Positions 16,828-27,356 are shown, numbered from the stretch's first letter. The stretch: DNA of 64,000 nt from Lacipirellula limnantheis (GCF_007746075.1 NZ_CP036339.1:5671786-5735785), one strand, 5' to 3'. A program made the numbers and translations. Notes: generated by a model not told the origin, from the sequence alone.

Positions 16828-17157
16828 TCAAGCCGCCCGCCGCGAAGGGTCTGCCCCGCGCAACAGTCGTCGGGTTGCCAGCGTGCGCTCCAGGCAGGCT
16901 CGAGCCTGGCAGAGTCGGCATGGCGGGTAGACGAGGCCGCCGCATTCTTTGCAGCGCACAGGACTCGCCAGCGGTCGGCGCGGAATACTCCGCACGCCTT
17001 CCCCAGCCCATACGCGACCGTGATCGCCGCGCTCTCCTTTGGCCATGGCGGCGATAATCCCGCGACTGATGCCAAGTCGCTTCGAGATTTCGCGGTGAGA
17101 GAGGTCGCCGCGGTCCAGTTCCCGACGGATTTCCATAATCAATGAAGCGGAAAGCAT
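16828..17157 (-). CDS. Small helix-turn-helix protein with Cys cluster
   Basis: The protein has 109 residues. Residues 5-42 form a resolvase/Sin-type helix-turn-helix (DLSHREISKRLGISRGIIAA). A zinc-ribbon-like cluster follows, with CKECGG at 69-74 and CRLCQARAC at 80-88 (Cys 69, 72, 80, 83). The layout resembles small planctomycete regulators or DNA-binding proteins. An alternative overlapping frame on the same strand is low-complexity and Arg-rich and was rejected. It lies 84 bp after a small acidic gene on the same strand. Confidence 0.75.
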   Translation of the reverse strand: MLSASLIMEIRRELDRGDLSHREISKRLGISRGIIAAMAKGERGDHGRVWAGEGVRSIPRRPLASPVRCKECGGLVYPPCRLCQARACLERTLATRRLLRGADPSRRAA

Positions 17158-17241
17158 GGTTCATACCTCATGTTGATGGTTTGAGAATGTGGAAACGTTG
17201 CCACGCGATTAGCGCAGCCGCTGCCCGTCGGCCAGTGGTAG

Positions 17242-17466
17242 TTACGCGGCGTCCTGATCAGTCCAAAAGTCGCCCCGCTCGGGCAGCGCCTCGTAGTCGT
17301 CATCGGGAAGCAGGGCATCCCAGTACTCGGCGTCAAGTTCGAGCAACGACTCGTCGTCGCACTCCTCGAATGTGGGATGGAGCGGGGAATCGAACGGCCG
17401 ATCGTTAGCTTCCGGCTGCTCGAACGGCAGAATATCCGCGCGTTCAGGTCGTTTTCGCGGGCGCAT
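17242..17466 (-). CDS. Small acidic protein of unknown function
   Basis: The protein has 74 residues and is strongly acidic after a basic first ten residues (MRPRKRPER), with about a third Asp/Glu. The ATG has a good ribosome site (AGGAG, 9 bases upstream). It is probably co-transcribed with the small helix-turn-helix gene downstream. I do not recognise a family. Confidence 0.6.
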   Translation of the reverse strand: MRPRKRPERADILPFEQPEANDRPFDSPLHPTFEECDDESLLELDAEYWDALLPDDDYEALPERGDFWTDQDAA

Positions 17467-17789
17467 GGGAGGTTCTCCTGTTTGCGGCGCTGAAGTCGAA
17501 AAAAGTCGGCCAAGCGTGCCGCCGCGTTGCTAGCAAGCCTGACGCCACGAGCAAGAACCTAACAAATCGCGCGGCCAAAAACTATACACTTGTTCACTAA
17601 ATTTGCAGGTTTCTTGCGCGCTCGAAAACGAGGCCCCGACGTACACGCTGTCGAAAAAAACGGCGCTCCGCCGACGAACGCTGAGCGGACTGCGCGAGTG
17701 GGAAATCGTTCCTCGCGATCGCGTCGCCGCAGGCCAGCGACCGGGCGACGGGGACGAAACGGGTGGATCGGGATGGCGCGACAGGCCGG
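17467..17789. other. Intergenic region upstream of the small acidic gene
   Basis: This 323-bp gap follows the kinase stop. The minus strand holds an A/T-rich patch at about 17575-17605 with a TATAGT word that may be a promoter for the gene at 17466. No gene is seen. Confidence 0.4.
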
Positions 17790-19301
17790 CTATTTCCCCA
17801 GCTGGCCGAGCGACGCCCGGAGCATTTCGTCCATGCGTCCGTCAGTCCGGCGCAGCTCGTCACGCATGGCGGCATTCAGCTGATCCGCTGCGGCCATGGC
17901 GTCGTTGGTTCGACCGAGATGTTGATTGACGACGCACAACCCGGCGTACACGAATGGCCGCAAGGGCGAATCGGGCGATTCTGCTTCGGTCGTCTGGGAC
18001 AACGATTGCAGAATGGGCAACGCGGCCGCGTAGTCGGGAGACGTCGCGTCGAAGAGGTAGTATCGCACCAGACCTACGTCGGCCAGTTCGTAGATGTATG
18101 CGTCCTCATTGGGAAAGTATCGCCTCACCGCGCGCCACGCCGCTTCGCTGGGGGCAATGTTCGCTTGAAACAGCTGCGCCCACGCGCTGTCCCGTTTCTG
18201 GACGCTCGCCACCGGCTGACCGTCGAGGTAGGGACGCGGTCGCAGCAGTGCCCCCAGTAAAAGTCCAACCGCGGCAGCGCCGAGGAGGAACACGGCGGCG
18301 CGACTTGGCTTCCAGCGCCGTGGCTGCAGTTGCGCGCTCTCTTTCATCAGCCGACCCAATTCCGCGGCTGCTCGGCTGCGCGAGTCGGCCGACGCAATCC
18401 ATTCCGCCAGCGACCACTCTTCGGGGCCGTCCCCCCAGCCCTCGGCCGACGCTTCGCCCGCGAGTTTGCGCAGGTCGCCGAGCAGTTCACTCGCACTTTG
18501 GTACCGCTGTTCAGGGCGCTTGGCGATCATGCGATGCACCACGCGCGCCAGTCCGCTCGGCACGTCGGAACGCACGTTCTCGATCGGCTTCGGCGTGGAA
18601 TTCAAATGCTGCAGGGCAATCGCCAGCGCCGTCTCCCCGCCGTAGGGGGGCGAACCGGCTAGCAAGTGATAGCTGGTAATCCCCAGCGAATAGACGTCGC
18701 TGCGGGCGTCGACGGGGCGCCCCTCGATCTGCTCGGGGCTCATGTACAGCGGCGTGCCCATCGCAACGCCAACCTGCGTCAGCGTCTTCGCGTCGGTGCT
18801 TTCCATGCGGGCAAGCCCGAAGTCAGCGACCTTCACTTCGCCCGAATTCCCTAGGAGAATGTTCTCCGGTTTCAGGTCGCGGTGGACGATCCCCGCCTCC
18901 GCCGCTTTGCAGAGGGCGGCCGAAACCTGCCGCAACACGTCGAGCACCAAACGGGGGTTGAGCGCCGCATCCCGCTTCAGAACCTCGCCGAGGTTTTTGC
19001 CGCGGACGTATTCCTGCGCGATGAAGTGGACCCCGTCGGCATGGCCGACTTCGAAAATCTGCACGATGTTGGCGTGTACCAGGGCAGCGGCCGCCCGGGC
19101 CTCGTGTTGAAAGCGCGCCACGTAGTTGGCGTCGCGAGCGAGCGCCGCCTGCAGCACCTTCAGCGCTACCTGCCGGCCGAGCGACTTCTGCTCAGCTAGA
19201 TACACCTCGGCCATGCCGCCGGCTCCCAATCGCCGCAAGATGCGATAGTCGCCAATTTCGCGACCCGTCAAATCGGCGCTGGCCTGAGGGTCGATGCTCA
19301 T
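17790..19301 (-). CDS. Membrane-anchored Ser/Thr protein kinase
   Basis: The protein has 503 residues from the ATG beginning [20 protein letters not shown]; a start 22 codons earlier adds only basic low-complexity sequence. The PknB-type kinase domain covers about 18-275: glycine loop [15 protein letters not shown]-anchoring Lys48, HRDLKPEN with HRD at 140-142, DFG at 160-162 and [11 protein letters not shown] single membrane helix at about 335-353 separates it from a 150-residue outer domain rich in Ala and helical, possibly TPR-like (C-terminal). It lies 52 bp downstream of metF on the same strand, so a shared transcript is possible. Confidence 0.92.
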   Translation of the reverse strand: MSIDPQASADLTGREIGDYRILRRLGAGGMAEVYLAEQKSLGRQVALKVLQAALARDANYVARFQHEARAAAALVHANIVQIFEVGHADGVHFIAQEYVRGKNLGEVLKRDAALNPRLVLDVLRQVSAALCKAAEAGIVHRDLKPENILLGNSGEVKVADFGLARMESTDAKTLTQVGVAMGTPLYMSPEQIEGRPVDARSDVYSLGITSYHLLAGSPPYGGETALAIALQHLNSTPKPIENVRSDVPSGLARVVHRMIAKRPEQRYQSASELLGDLRKLAGEASAEGWGDGPEEWSLAEWIASADSRSRAAAELGRLMKESAQLQPRRWKPSRAAVFLLGAAAVGLLLGALLRPRPYLDGQPVASVQKRDSAWAQLFQANIAPSEAAWRAVRRYFPNEDAYIYELADVGLVRYYLFDATSPDYAAALPILQSLSQTTEAESPDSPLRPFVYAGLCVVNQHLGRTNDAMAAADQLNAAMRDELRRTDGRMDEMLRASLGQLGK

Positions 19302-19353
19302 GTCGAACGTGAGAGCGCTAGGGCGGCGAGAATTCAGGGGCGTGGCGCGTCGA

Positions 19354-20244
19354 TTATTCTTCGGCAAACTGCGGAAGGGCGTTCAAGACGCGGCGCGTCG
19401 CCTCGGATTTGTTCAAGACGTAGAAATGAATCCCGGGGATGCCCCCTTCCAGCAATCCGACCGCTTGCTCGATGGCGAACTCGACGCCCACGGAGAACTG
19501 TCCCGCGGCGTCGGCGGACTGCTGCTCGAGTGCCGTTACAAAGCGTGACGGCAATTTGGCGCCGCACAGCGACGCGATCCGTTGGATCTGGGCCAGATTC
19601 GTCACCGGCAACAGCCCGGGGACGATCGGAACGGCAATGCCAAGGCCGTCGCACCGGTCGCGAAGGCGGAAGAAATCGTCGTTGTTGTAAAAGAGCTGCG
19701 TGATGATGACGTCGGCGCCGGCGTCGACTTTGCGCTTCAGGTTCTCCAGATCAACGTCGAGGCTTGGCGCCTCCTGATGCTTCTCCGGATATCCTCCCAC
19801 GGCAATTCCCATTTGCGGGAAGTCGCGGCGGATAAATCCCACGAGTTCGTTCGCGTACGAAAACCCGCCGGCGATCGGCTTGAATGCCGTCTCTCCCTTT
19901 GGCGGATCGCCGCGCAAGGCGACGACGTTTTCCACGCCTCGGTCGAGTGCTCGGGCCAGATACTCGCCAATCTGCGGTTCCGTGAGCCCCACGCAGGTGA
20001 GGTGAGTCGCCACCGGCACCGCATACTTGTCGCGCACGCCCGCGATCACGTCGAGCGTGCGATCTTGGGTCGATCCACCGGCTCCGAAGGTGCACGTGAT
20101 AAAGCTGGGATCGAATTTGACCAGTTCGTCGACATGTTGAAAGAGACTCGCCATTCCCTCGGCCGACTTCGGCGGGAACAGTTCAAACGAGAGGCCGAAA
20201 CGATTCGAGCCGTACGCGTCGCGAATAGTCATGGGCGTCGTCAC
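19354..20244 (-). CDS. metF: 5,10-methylenetetrahydrofolate reductase
   Basis: The protein has 296 residues, the usual bacterial MetF length. Typical blocks are the N-terminal FGLSFELFPPKSAEG with the catalytic Glu, SFITCTFGAGGSTQDRTLD, the FAD-contact ALRGDPPKG, and DVIITQLFYNNDDFF followed by PGLLPVTN. It is the FAD-dependent enzyme that reduces methylene-THF to methyl-THF for methionine synthesis in the cytoplasm. It is transcribed toward the kinase gene and is divergent from the DUF1592 gene. With the fhc genes, the window carries parts of both folate- and methanopterin-linked C1 metabolism. Confidence 0.96.
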   Translation of the reverse strand: MTTPMTIRDAYGSNRFGLSFELFPPKSAEGMASLFQHVDELVKFDPSFITCTFGAGGSTQDRTLDVIAGVRDKYAVPVATHLTCVGLTEPQIGEYLARALDRGVENVVALRGDPPKGETAFKPIAGGFSYANELVGFIRRDFPQMGIAVGGYPEKHQEAPSLDVDLENLKRKVDAGADVIITQLFYNNDDFFRLRDRCDGLGIAVPIVPGLLPVTNLAQIQRIASLCGAKLPSRFVTALEQQSADAAGQFSVGVEFAIEQAVGLLEGGIPGIHFYVLNKSEATRRVLNALPQFAEE

Positions 20245-20569
20245 GTTTACTGATTCAATGCCACCCTTCGCCGGCGCGGCGCTGATGGCGGCGCTGCATT
20301 GCGAAGTTCCGGCGGAACATTCCGTCGTTGAAGCAACAATTTCTGGTTAATGCGGCTCGGCGCAACTCCTGTCTGGCCCGACTTCGAGTCCTCCCGTTAC
20401 CGGGCACAGGCAGCGCCGTTTGCCTCCTTAACTCTAAGCGTCGCAACAGGGTCCCGCAATCGAGCATTCTGCCCCGGCGCCAACGGGTTGCGTTGGCGAC
20501 CTCGGGCGCAGCTTCGGCTATAATGAACCGCCCTGCCTCACGCATCCTGCCCCTCTCGCGGAAGTCGAT
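20245..20569. other. Divergent control region between metF and the DUF1592 gene
   Basis: The 325-bp gap holds no gene. A TATAAT box lies near its right end, listed separately. No SAM riboswitch-like fold was recognised on the metF side. Confidence 0.4.
20519..20524 (+). promoter_or_regulatory. Candidate -10 box TATAAT
   Basis: A perfect TATAAT lies 45 bp before the start of the DUF1592 gene. The best -35 candidate TTGGCG (20493) is spaced 20 bp away, longer than ideal. Confidence 0.4.
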
Positions 20570-22966
20570 TTGCCCCGCCATCCGGCCAGCGCTGGTACCT
20601 CGTTCCACGACGATCTGATCGTCGCCCTGGGCATGATTTGGCTGCACGCCGCTGGCGGGGCGGCGCGAGGCGACGAATTGACGCCGCGGCCCGCGATGGA
20701 GCACGCCGTCGGCCCGTTTGTCCAGACGTACTGCATCGATTGCCACCGCGGCGACTCGGCCGAGGCGGGGCTCGATTTCGACAAGCTGCTGGCGGCGCCG
20801 AGCGCTGCCCACCGCCGTCTTCAGTGGGAGCGTGCTGTCCAGCGAGTCGAGGCGGGCGAGATGCCGCCACCCGACGCGTCGCAGCCTGCCGTCGCCGAGC
20901 GCGACGCCGCGTTGGCCTGGCTGCGCGAGGAATTGGCCGCCCCCGACTGCACGCAGCCCCAAAACCCTGGCCGACCGACGCTGCGGCGTCTCAATCGAAC
21001 CGAATACCAGAACACGATCCGCGACTTGGTCGGCGTCGATTTCGACGCGGCCAAGTTTTTCCCGCGCGATGAGCTTGGCTTCGGCTTCGACAACAACGGC
21101 GACGTTCTTTCGCTGCCCACCTTGCTGCTGGAGAAATATCTCCAAGCGGCCGAAGAGATCGCGGCCAAAGCCATCGTTACCCCTGAGTCAATCAGGGAGC
21201 CGGTGCAACATTTCGCTTGGGGCGAACTGCACGGCGGTTCGGCGGCGCGTGGCGTGCGAGGATTATTCTCTGACGGCCGCATCTGGGTGGAGCTGTCGCT
21301 GCCTGCACCGGGCGAGTACATCGTTCGCGTCACGGCGTTCGCCTCGCAGATGGGCGACGAACCAACCAAGATGCGCATCAGTTGCGGCGACCAGGAACTG
21401 GCCGTCGTCGGCGTCACTGCCGAGCAACGGGACGATCCGCAAACGTACGTCGCTCGGTTTCACGGCGACCCGGGCGTTGCCGCCGTCAGCGTGGAGCTGA
21501 CCAACGACGCCTGGAATCCGCTGGCCGAAGATGAAACCCGCCGAGATCGAAACCTGTTCATCTGCGATATCGACGTGGTCGGGCCGACGGACGCCCTCGC
21601 GCTGCAGGCCCTGCCCGCCTCGCAAAGTCAGCTGTTGGCAGGCGCTCCCTCGCTCGAAGCTTGGAAAAGCGACGAAGCTTGGTCCGAACCGACGCGCAGC
21701 GTCATCGCACGGCTCCTGGGTCGTGGTTATCGCCGGCCGGCGAGTCGTGATGAGATCGATCGTACGTTCCGCTTGGTCGAGGGTGCACGCCAGCGCGGCG
21801 ACTCCTTTGAACGGGCAATGCAACTTGCCCTGCAGGCGCTGCTCGTGTCGCCGCAGTTCTTGTTTATCGGCGACGAATCGCCGACCTACGCCAGCGCGGA
21901 CCAATCGCCTCACGCAACTCCCAACGAGTCGTCGACCGCTGCGGCCCGACCGCTGAGCGAATATGAACTGGCCACGCAGCTCAGCTACTTTCTCTGGAGT
22001 TCGATGCCTGACGATGAGTTGCTACGGCTTGCCGCCGCCGGACGCTTACGCGAGAAGCTCGATTCGCAAATCGACCGGCTGCTAAGCAGCCCGCGCGCCG
22101 ATCAGCTCGCTCGCAATTTCAGCGAGCAGTGGCTCGAAACTCGTAAGCTTGAAACGCTGCAGCGCAGCCCCCAGCACTTTCCCGATTTCGACGAGGCCTT
22201 GCGAGATTCATTTCGCGAAGAAACTTTTCGTCTGGTCAAAGACGTTGTCCGCAATAATCTGCCGCTGACGACCCTGCTGTCGGCCGACTACAGTTTCGTC
22301 AACGGTCGGCTCGCGAAGCACTACGGCCTGTCGGGGCCAACAGGCGACGAATTTGTCCGCGTTGACTTACCCGCCGAGCGCCACGCCGGCATTCTCGCCC
22401 ACGGCAGCGTACTATCGGTCACGGCGTTCGAGGATCGGACCTCGCCGGTCTTGCGGGGCAAGTGGGTCCTCGATCACCTTCTCGCCGACCCGCCGCCCCC
22501 GCCGCCGCCGGATGCCGGCAGTCTTCCCGAAGCGACCGGCGACTTGTCGCACAAAACGCTCCGCGAGCGATTGGAGCTCCACCGCGCCGACCCGACGTGC
22601 GCGTCGTGCCACAAGCGGATGGACCCCATTGGACTCGCGATGGAGAACTTCGACGCCGTCGGCCGCTGGCGCGACGCCGAGGGCGACCAGCCAATCGATG
22701 CCTCCGGCGAACTTCCCGATGGGCGAAAGTTGAACGGTCCCGCCAGTTTGCGCGACGTGCTGCTCGCCGATTTTCCTCGGGTACGACGCAGTTTAGCGGA
22801 GAGATTGTTGATTTTCGGTCTGGGGCGCGGGCTGGAACCGTATGATACTTGTGCCGTGAACGAGGTCGTCGCGGCTGCCGAGGCCAACGGCGACACCTTC
22901 GCCAGCATGGTGCGCGCGGTGGTGAAGTCTGATCCGTTCCAGCAGCGCAGCGGCGTAGGGGAGTGA
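20570..22966 (+). CDS. DUF1587/1592/1588/1585-type secreted protein with two CxxCH motifs
   Basis: The protein has 798 residues from a TTG start; an ATG at 20633 would shorten it by 21 residues. The order of segments fits the planctomycete family: an N-terminal CIDCH (Cys55, Cys58, His59), LRRLNRTEYQNTIRDLVGVD (DUF1587), a beta-rich carbohydrate-binding-like domain (about 235-350), LSEYELATQLSYFLWSSMPD (DUF1592), the GILAHGSVLSVT and SPVLRGKWVLDHLL block (DUF1588) with CASCHKRMDPIG (Cys677, Cys680, His681), and DUF1585 at the end. The CxxCH motifs suggest covalent haem. A weak signal peptide precedes it. It pairs with the DUF1552 gene downstream. Confidence 0.92.
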   Translation: MPRHPASAGTSFHDDLIVALGMIWLHAAGGAARGDELTPRPAMEHAVGPFVQTYCIDCHRGDSAEAGLDFDKLLAAPSAAHRRLQWERAVQRVEAGEMPPPDASQPAVAERDAALAWLREELAAPDCTQPQNPGRPTLRRLNRTEYQNTIRDLVGVDFDAAKFFPRDELGFGFDNNGDVLSLPTLLLEKYLQAAEEIAAKAIVTPESIREPVQHFAWGELHGGSAARGVRGLFSDGRIWVELSLPAPGEYIVRVTAFASQMGDEPTKMRISCGDQELAVVGVTAEQRDDPQTYVARFHGDPGVAAVSVELTNDAWNPLAEDETRRDRNLFICDIDVVGPTDALALQALPASQSQLLAGAPSLEAWKSDEAWSEPTRSVIARLLGRGYRRPASRDEIDRTFRLVEGARQRGDSFERAMQLALQALLVSPQFLFIGDESPTYASADQSPHATPNESSTAAARPLSEYELATQLSYFLWSSMPDDELLRLAAAGRLREKLDSQIDRLLSSPRADQLARNFSEQWLETRKLETLQRSPQHFPDFDEALRDSFREETFRLVKDVVRNNLPLTTLLSADYSFVNGRLAKHYGLSGPTGDEFVRVDLPAERHAGILAHGSVLSVTAFEDRTSPVLRGKWVLDHLLADPPPPPPPDAGSLPEATGDLSHKTLRERLELHRADPTCASCHKRMDPIGLAMENFDAVGRWRDAEGDQPIDASGELPDGRKLNGPASLRDVLLADFPRVRRSLAERLLIFGLGRGLEPYDTCAVNEVVAAAEANGDTFASMVRAVVKSDPFQQRSGVGE

Positions 22967-23110
22967 GGACGATTTTGTGCGGTAGATGTTTAGGTGAGTA
23001 AGTGAATGGGTGAGTAGGTCTTTCATTGAACTGAGCGCCGGCAGGGGACTTCCTTGTCTGGCGGCAAGCTGACGGCTGATCGCTGACAGCTCCCTTCCAA
23101 GGAAAACGAC

Positions 23111-24466
23111 GTGACTCAATTCCCCGCGTTGCAGCGGCGAACCTTCCTGCGCGGCCTCGGTGCGGCGCTCGCCGTGCCGTTCATGGAAAGCGCCTTGCCG
23201 CGATCGGCATGGGCCTCGGCGGCAAACGCCGGCAAGCCGCCGTTGCGGATGGCTTTTTTGTTCATCCCCAACGGCGCCCACATGCCCGATTGGACTCCGG
23301 CGACCGAAGGCCCCGGCTTCATCCTGCCAAGGACGCTCGAACCCTTGGCCGGCGTTCAACAGAAGATCCAGGTCCTTAGCGGTCTCTCCCATGCGCAGGG
23401 CTTCGCGCTGGGCGACGGCGCCGGCGACCACGCCCGCTCGGCAGCGACGTTCCTCACGGGCGTCCATCCGGTGAAAACCGACGGCAAGGGCATTCAAGCC
23501 GGCATCTCGGTCGACCAGATTGCCGCCCAGCAACTCGGGAAGACGACGCGATTCTCGTCGCTCGAGCTCGGCATCGAAGAAGGACGCCTCGCCGGCGGCT
23601 GCGACAGCGGCTATAGCTGCGCGTACTCGAACAACATCTCCTGGCGATCGCCGACGATGCCGGCCGGCAAAGAGGTCAACCCGCGGCAATTGTTCGACCG
23701 CATGTTCGGCGGCGGCGGCGAGGAGGATCGCTCGCAGTCGCGGGCCAAGCGCGACCTTGAGCGCAAAAGCATTCTCGACCTCGTTCAGCAAGACGCCCGC
23801 GGACTTCGTCGCCAATTGGCCCAAAGCGACGCCCGCAAGCTCGATCAGTATCTCGAAGGCGTCCGCGAGATCGAGAAACGCATCGACGCCCCCGCCGATG
23901 AGCTCTACGTCGATGACCAATTGAATCGCCCTCGCGGCGTTCCGAACGGCTACGACAAGCATTCGCGTCTGATGGGCGACTTGCTGGCAGTTGCGCTGCA
24001 AGCCGATATGACGCGCGTCGCTTCCTGGATGTTTGCCAACGAGGGGAGCGATCGCTCCTACCAGCTGATCGACGTCGCGGAGGGGCACCACTCCCTATCG
24101 CACCATCAAGGCGATGCCGAGAAGCAAGCCAAGATCGCCAAGATCAATCGTTTTCACATGGAGCAATTCGCCCACTTCCTCGGGCGTCTCGATGCTGTGC
24201 GCGAGGCCGACGGCTCAACCCTGCTCGACAACACGATGGTCGTCTATGGCAGCGGACTGGGCGACGGCAACCGCCACAACCACGACGATCTGCCGATCAT
24301 CCTGGCCGGCGGCGGTGCGGCCGGCTTCGTCGGCGGCCGGCATCTGAAGTACGACACCGGCACACCGTTGATGAATCTCTATCTGAAAATGCTTCACGCC
24401 GCCGATGTGAAGGTCGATGCCGTCGGCGACAGCACCGCGCCGCTCGCCAACATCGACGTCGCTTGA
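23111..24466 (+). CDS. DUF1552 protein with Tat signal
   Basis: The protein has 451 residues from a GTG start preceded by AAGGAAAAC. The N-terminus carries a twin-arginine-like signal (RRTFLRGLGAALAVPF, Arg9-Arg10). The body matches DUF1552: RMAFLFIPNGAHMPDWTPA, HARSAATFLTGVHP, ISVDQIAAQQLG, and near the end NTMVVYGSGLGDGNRHNHDDLPII. These features place it in the alkaline-phosphatase-like fold group. It is nearly always found next to a DUF1592-type protein in planctomycetes, as here with a 144-bp gap. The pair is thought to act in exported polymer or aromatic degradation, but the reaction is not established. Confidence 0.92.
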   Translation: MTQFPALQRRTFLRGLGAALAVPFMESALPRSAWASAANAGKPPLRMAFLFIPNGAHMPDWTPATEGPGFILPRTLEPLAGVQQKIQVLSGLSHAQGFALGDGAGDHARSAATFLTGVHPVKTDGKGIQAGISVDQIAAQQLGKTTRFSSLELGIEEGRLAGGCDSGYSCAYSNNISWRSPTMPAGKEVNPRQLFDRMFGGGGEEDRSQSRAKRDLERKSILDLVQQDARGLRRQLAQSDARKLDQYLEGVREIEKRIDAPADELYVDDQLNRPRGVPNGYDKHSRLMGDLLAVALQADMTRVASWMFANEGSDRSYQLIDVAEGHHSLSHHQGDAEKQAKIAKINRFHMEQFAHFLGRLDAVREADGSTLLDNTMVVYGSGLGDGNRHNHDDLPIILAGGGAAGFVGGRHLKYDTGTPLMNLYLKMLHAADVKVDAVGDSTAPLANIDVA

Positions 24467-24497
24467 GATTTGGCGTCGCTGCAGTGCGTCAGCGTTA

Positions 24498-24545
24498 CAG
24501 CCCCTGGCTCCGCCAGGGGGTCGCCCACCATTCAGGCAAGTGTTG
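24498..24545. repeat. REP-like element, left half only
   Basis: The left hairpin CCCCTGGCTCCGCCAGGGG is followed by TCGCCCACCATTCAGGCA and then diverges; the right hairpin is missing. It lies after the DUF1552 stop codon. Confidence 0.8.
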
Positions 24546-24609
24546 CCTCTCGTGCTGCCAGCCAAAATCTGCAAGCGGTAAAATATCCCCACCCGCTATA
24601 CTGAGGCGT

Positions 24610-24780
24610 ATGGAACGGCAACGCGGAATCTATGGTTACTTGATTCGCGTAAGCGGCGCTGAGAAGAAGCTGGTTGGGAAGCCCTGGCCGCGATCAGTGC
24701 AGATTGCTTTCGCGGTGTTGTTTCTCTTCGCGGTTTTTGGCCTAGGTGCAACCGCCATATTCTTTCCGGCTGCCGACTAA
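24610..24780 (+). CDS. Small single-pass membrane protein
   Basis: The protein has 56 residues: a basic N-terminal 27 residues, then one membrane helix (about 31-52, IAFAVLFLFAVFGLGATAIF). The ATG is only 7 bases after a TATACT box (24597-24602), which would make the mRNA nearly leaderless. No family is recognised; the composition suggests a real small membrane protein. Confidence 0.5.
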   Translation: MERQRGIYGYLIRVSGAEKKLVGKPWPRSVQIAFAVLFLFAVFGLGATAIFFPAAD

Positions 24781-25151
24781 GATTCTTCCTAGCACGGCTC
24801 CATTAGGACAGCCCTACTCACTAAACGCTCCCCCGAGTGGAACCGGGGCTCGCTGCTCGAAAAAAAACCGTGGTTCGCCGCAACACGCCCCCCCTCAGAG
24901 TCGGTCGCTCTTATCTAGCCTGTCGCAACGACGGCCCCGCAGCTCGGTTTTTCATCGAAGCCTCCCGCCTTACCGGTCGATAAATCTTCCCTGGTTCGCC
25001 TGGAAGCCAATTGGCGCCTCCCTGCGTTGGAATAATCAGTCGCATCGCCGGCAGTCTGCGGTATAATCCGCGATTGCGGGCAGCGGCAGCCTGCTAACGT
25101 TGCGATTTCCCACCCGACCCGGCGGCTACTCCACGAAGGAAAACGCCCCCC
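24781..25151. other. Intergenic region upstream of the phosphorylase
   Basis: This 371-bp gap has no gene. A tract of eight A bases lies near 24860 and a TATAAT box at 25062-25067, 85 bp before the glycogen phosphorylase start. Confidence 0.45.
25062..25067 (+). promoter_or_regulatory. Candidate -10 box TATAAT of the phosphorylase gene
   Basis: A perfect TATAAT in GC-rich surroundings lies 85 bp before the start codon. The expected -35 position (25039-25044) has no good match. Confidence 0.4.
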
Positions 25152-27356
25152 ATGAGCCAAACCGAGATTCCCAGTTCCGCGGCCAACATCACTCGAGCCA
25201 ACTGGTCGGAGATCACCCCCCAGCACTTGTACGACAAGTGCATGGCGCTCGCTCGTAATCTGTGGTGGAGTTGGCACCCCGAGGTCGTGAATCTCTTCCG
25301 CGACCTCGATCCGGTGCGCTGGCGGCAGATCGACCACAATCCGATTGCTCTGCTTGCCGAGATGACGCCCGATCAGGTGGCCGAACGCGCCTCGGAGTTG
25401 GTGCTCTACACGCGCATCAACCAGGCCCATCGCCGGTTGAAGGAGTACATGGCCAATACTCGGACGACCTGGGGCGCGCGCGAGGCCGGCGTGCTCGGCG
25501 CCATGCCGGTCGCCTACTTCTCCGCGGAGTTTGGCATCCACGAGTCGGTGCCGATCTACAGCGGCGGTCTGGGCGTCCTCTCGGGCGACCACATCAAAAG
25601 CGCCAGCGGCCTGGGCGTTCCGCTCGTGGCCATTGGCCTCTTTTACGATCAGGGCTACTTCAAGCAACACCTCGACGGAGAAGGCTGGCAGAGCGAGGAA
25701 TACCTTGACACCAAGGTCGAGAACCTCCCCATGGAGCCTGCCCGCGACCCGAACGGCCGGCCAATCACCGTCGAAGTTGAAACGACGCACGGCAAGCTGT
25801 TCGCCAAAGTCTGGCTGATGTACGTCGGTCGCGTCCACCTTTATCTGCTCGATTGCGACGTCGACGGCAACAGCCCCGAAGATCGCGAGTTGACGTCGCG
25901 GCTCTACGGCGGCGACGTCCGCACCCGCATTCGCCAGGAACTGGTCCTCGGCGTCGGCGGCGTCAAGGCGCTGCGAGCCCTCGGCATCAAGCCTGGCGTC
26001 TATCATTTGAATGAAGGGCATAGTGCGTTCGCGCCGCTGGAAGTCATTCGCGAGCGCATGCAAGACGACGGCATGTCCTTCGACGAAGCCCTCCGCGAAG
26101 TCGCTGCTCACACTGTCTTCACGACCCACACGCCGGTCCCCGCCGGCCACGATCGCTTCGACGGCGGCATGATCGAAGAGCATCTTGGCCCGTTGCGGCA
26201 GAAGCTCGGCATCTCGTACGAGCAGTTGATGGGCCTCGGCCGCGTCGAACCGCAGAACGAAGGCGAATCATTCTGCATGACGGTCATCGGCCTGAAGCTT
26301 TCGCGCCGCGCCAACGCCGTGAGCTCGCTCCACGGCCATGTCTCCCGCCGGATGTGGGCGCATCTTTGGCCCTGGCGCGTCGAAGAGGAAATCCCGATCG
26401 GCCACATCACCAACGGCGTCCACATTCCGACGTGGCTCGCCTACCCCATGGTGCAGTTGTACGACAAGTACCTGGGCACCGAATGGCACGTCCGCATGGG
26501 CGAGCCCGAGATCTGGCAGAAGATCTACGCGGTCGATCCCGGCGAGCTGTGGGAGACGCATAACGCGCTGAAGAGCCGCCTGCTCGAATTCGTCCGCCGG
26601 CGCGTCAGCCGCCAGTCGCGCCGCCGCAATGAAGATCCGGCAATTATCGAAGCCGCCCGCTCGGTGCTCGACCCGAATGCCCTGACGATCGGCTTTGCCC
26701 GCCGCTTCGCCACCTACAAGCGAGCCGACTTGTTCCTCCGCAGCATCGACCAGATGGCCGATTTACTCGACGACCCGAATCGCCCCGTGCAACTCGTGTT
26801 CGCCGGCAAAGCCCATCCCGCCGACGAGCCGGGCAAGAAGCTAATCCAGAAGATCGCCAACCTGCGGCACGACCCGCGGTTCGCCGGCCGAGTTGTCTTC
26901 ATCGAAGATTACGACATCAACGTCGCCCGACACATGGTGCAGGGGGTCGACGTCTGGCTGAACAACCCTCGGCGCCCGCTGGAGGCCTCTGGCACCAGCG
27001 GTCAGAAGGCCGTGCTCAACGGCGGCCTGAATTTCTCCATCCTGGATGGTTGGTGGGCGGAGGCTTACAACGGAATGAACGGCTTCTCGATCGGCGGCGG
27101 GACAGCCCACACCGATGTGGAAATCAACGACGCCCGCGACGGGGAGGACCTGGTCCGCGTGCTAGCGGAAGAAATCATTCCATTGTTCTACCTGCGCGAC
27201 GCCGATGGCCTGCCGCACGAGTGGATCGCCCGGATGACCAACTCGATCGCGACGCTCGCGGCCCGCTTCAGCGCCCACCGCATGGTCGTCGACTACGTCC
27301 AGAAAGCGTACTTGGTCGCCGCGGGCGGTCTGAGCAGCGATATGAGCGTCCGCTAA
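25152..27356 (+). CDS. glgP: Glycogen / maltodextrin phosphorylase (short bacterial type)
   Basis: The protein has 734 residues and belongs to the shorter alpha-glucan phosphorylases that begin with a DUF3417-like domain ([20 protein letters not shown]). The body has [43 protein letters not shown] and the pyridoxal-phosphate site [15 protein letters not shown] with Lys619. It cleaves alpha-1,4-glucans with phosphate to glucose 1-phosphate in the cytoplasm. The gene has its own apparent promoter and is followed by a strong hairpin and T-tract. No other glycogen gene is adjacent. Confidence 0.95.
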   Translation: MSQTEIPSSAANITRANWSEITPQHLYDKCMALARNLWWSWHPEVVNLFRDLDPVRWRQIDHNPIALLAEMTPDQVAERASELVLYTRINQAHRRLKEYMANTRTTWGAREAGVLGAMPVAYFSAEFGIHESVPIYSGGLGVLSGDHIKSASGLGVPLVAIGLFYDQGYFKQHLDGEGWQSEEYLDTKVENLPMEPARDPNGRPITVEVETTHGKLFAKVWLMYVGRVHLYLLDCDVDGNSPEDRELTSRLYGGDVRTRIRQELVLGVGGVKALRALGIKPGVYHLNEGHSAFAPLEVIRERMQDDGMSFDEALREVAAHTVFTTHTPVPAGHDRFDGGMIEEHLGPLRQKLGISYEQLMGLGRVEPQNEGESFCMTVIGLKLSRRANAVSSLHGHVSRRMWAHLWPWRVEEEIPIGHITNGVHIPTWLAYPMVQLYDKYLGTEWHVRMGEPEIWQKIYAVDPGELWETHNALKSRLLEFVRRRVSRQSRRRNEDPAIIEAARSVLDPNALTIGFARRFATYKRADLFLRSIDQMADLLDDPNRPVQLVFAGKAHPADEPGKKLIQKIANLRHDPRFAGRVVFIEDYDINVARHMVQGVDVWLNNPRRPLEASGTSGQKAVLNGGLNFSILDGWWAEAYNGMNGFSIGGGTAHTDVEINDARDGEDLVRVLAEEIIPLFYLRDADGLPHEWIARMTNSIATLAARFSAHRMVVDYVQKAYLVAAGGLSSDMSVR

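Noticed and set aside
16796-17164. A 122-residue frame overlapping the small helix-turn-helix gene
   Set aside because: Arg/Pro-rich shadow; the overlapping 109-residue frame has HTH and Cys motifs.
20245-20569. A SAM or folate riboswitch before metF
   Set aside because: No conserved core or stems recognised; the region only shows a weak promoter on the other strand.
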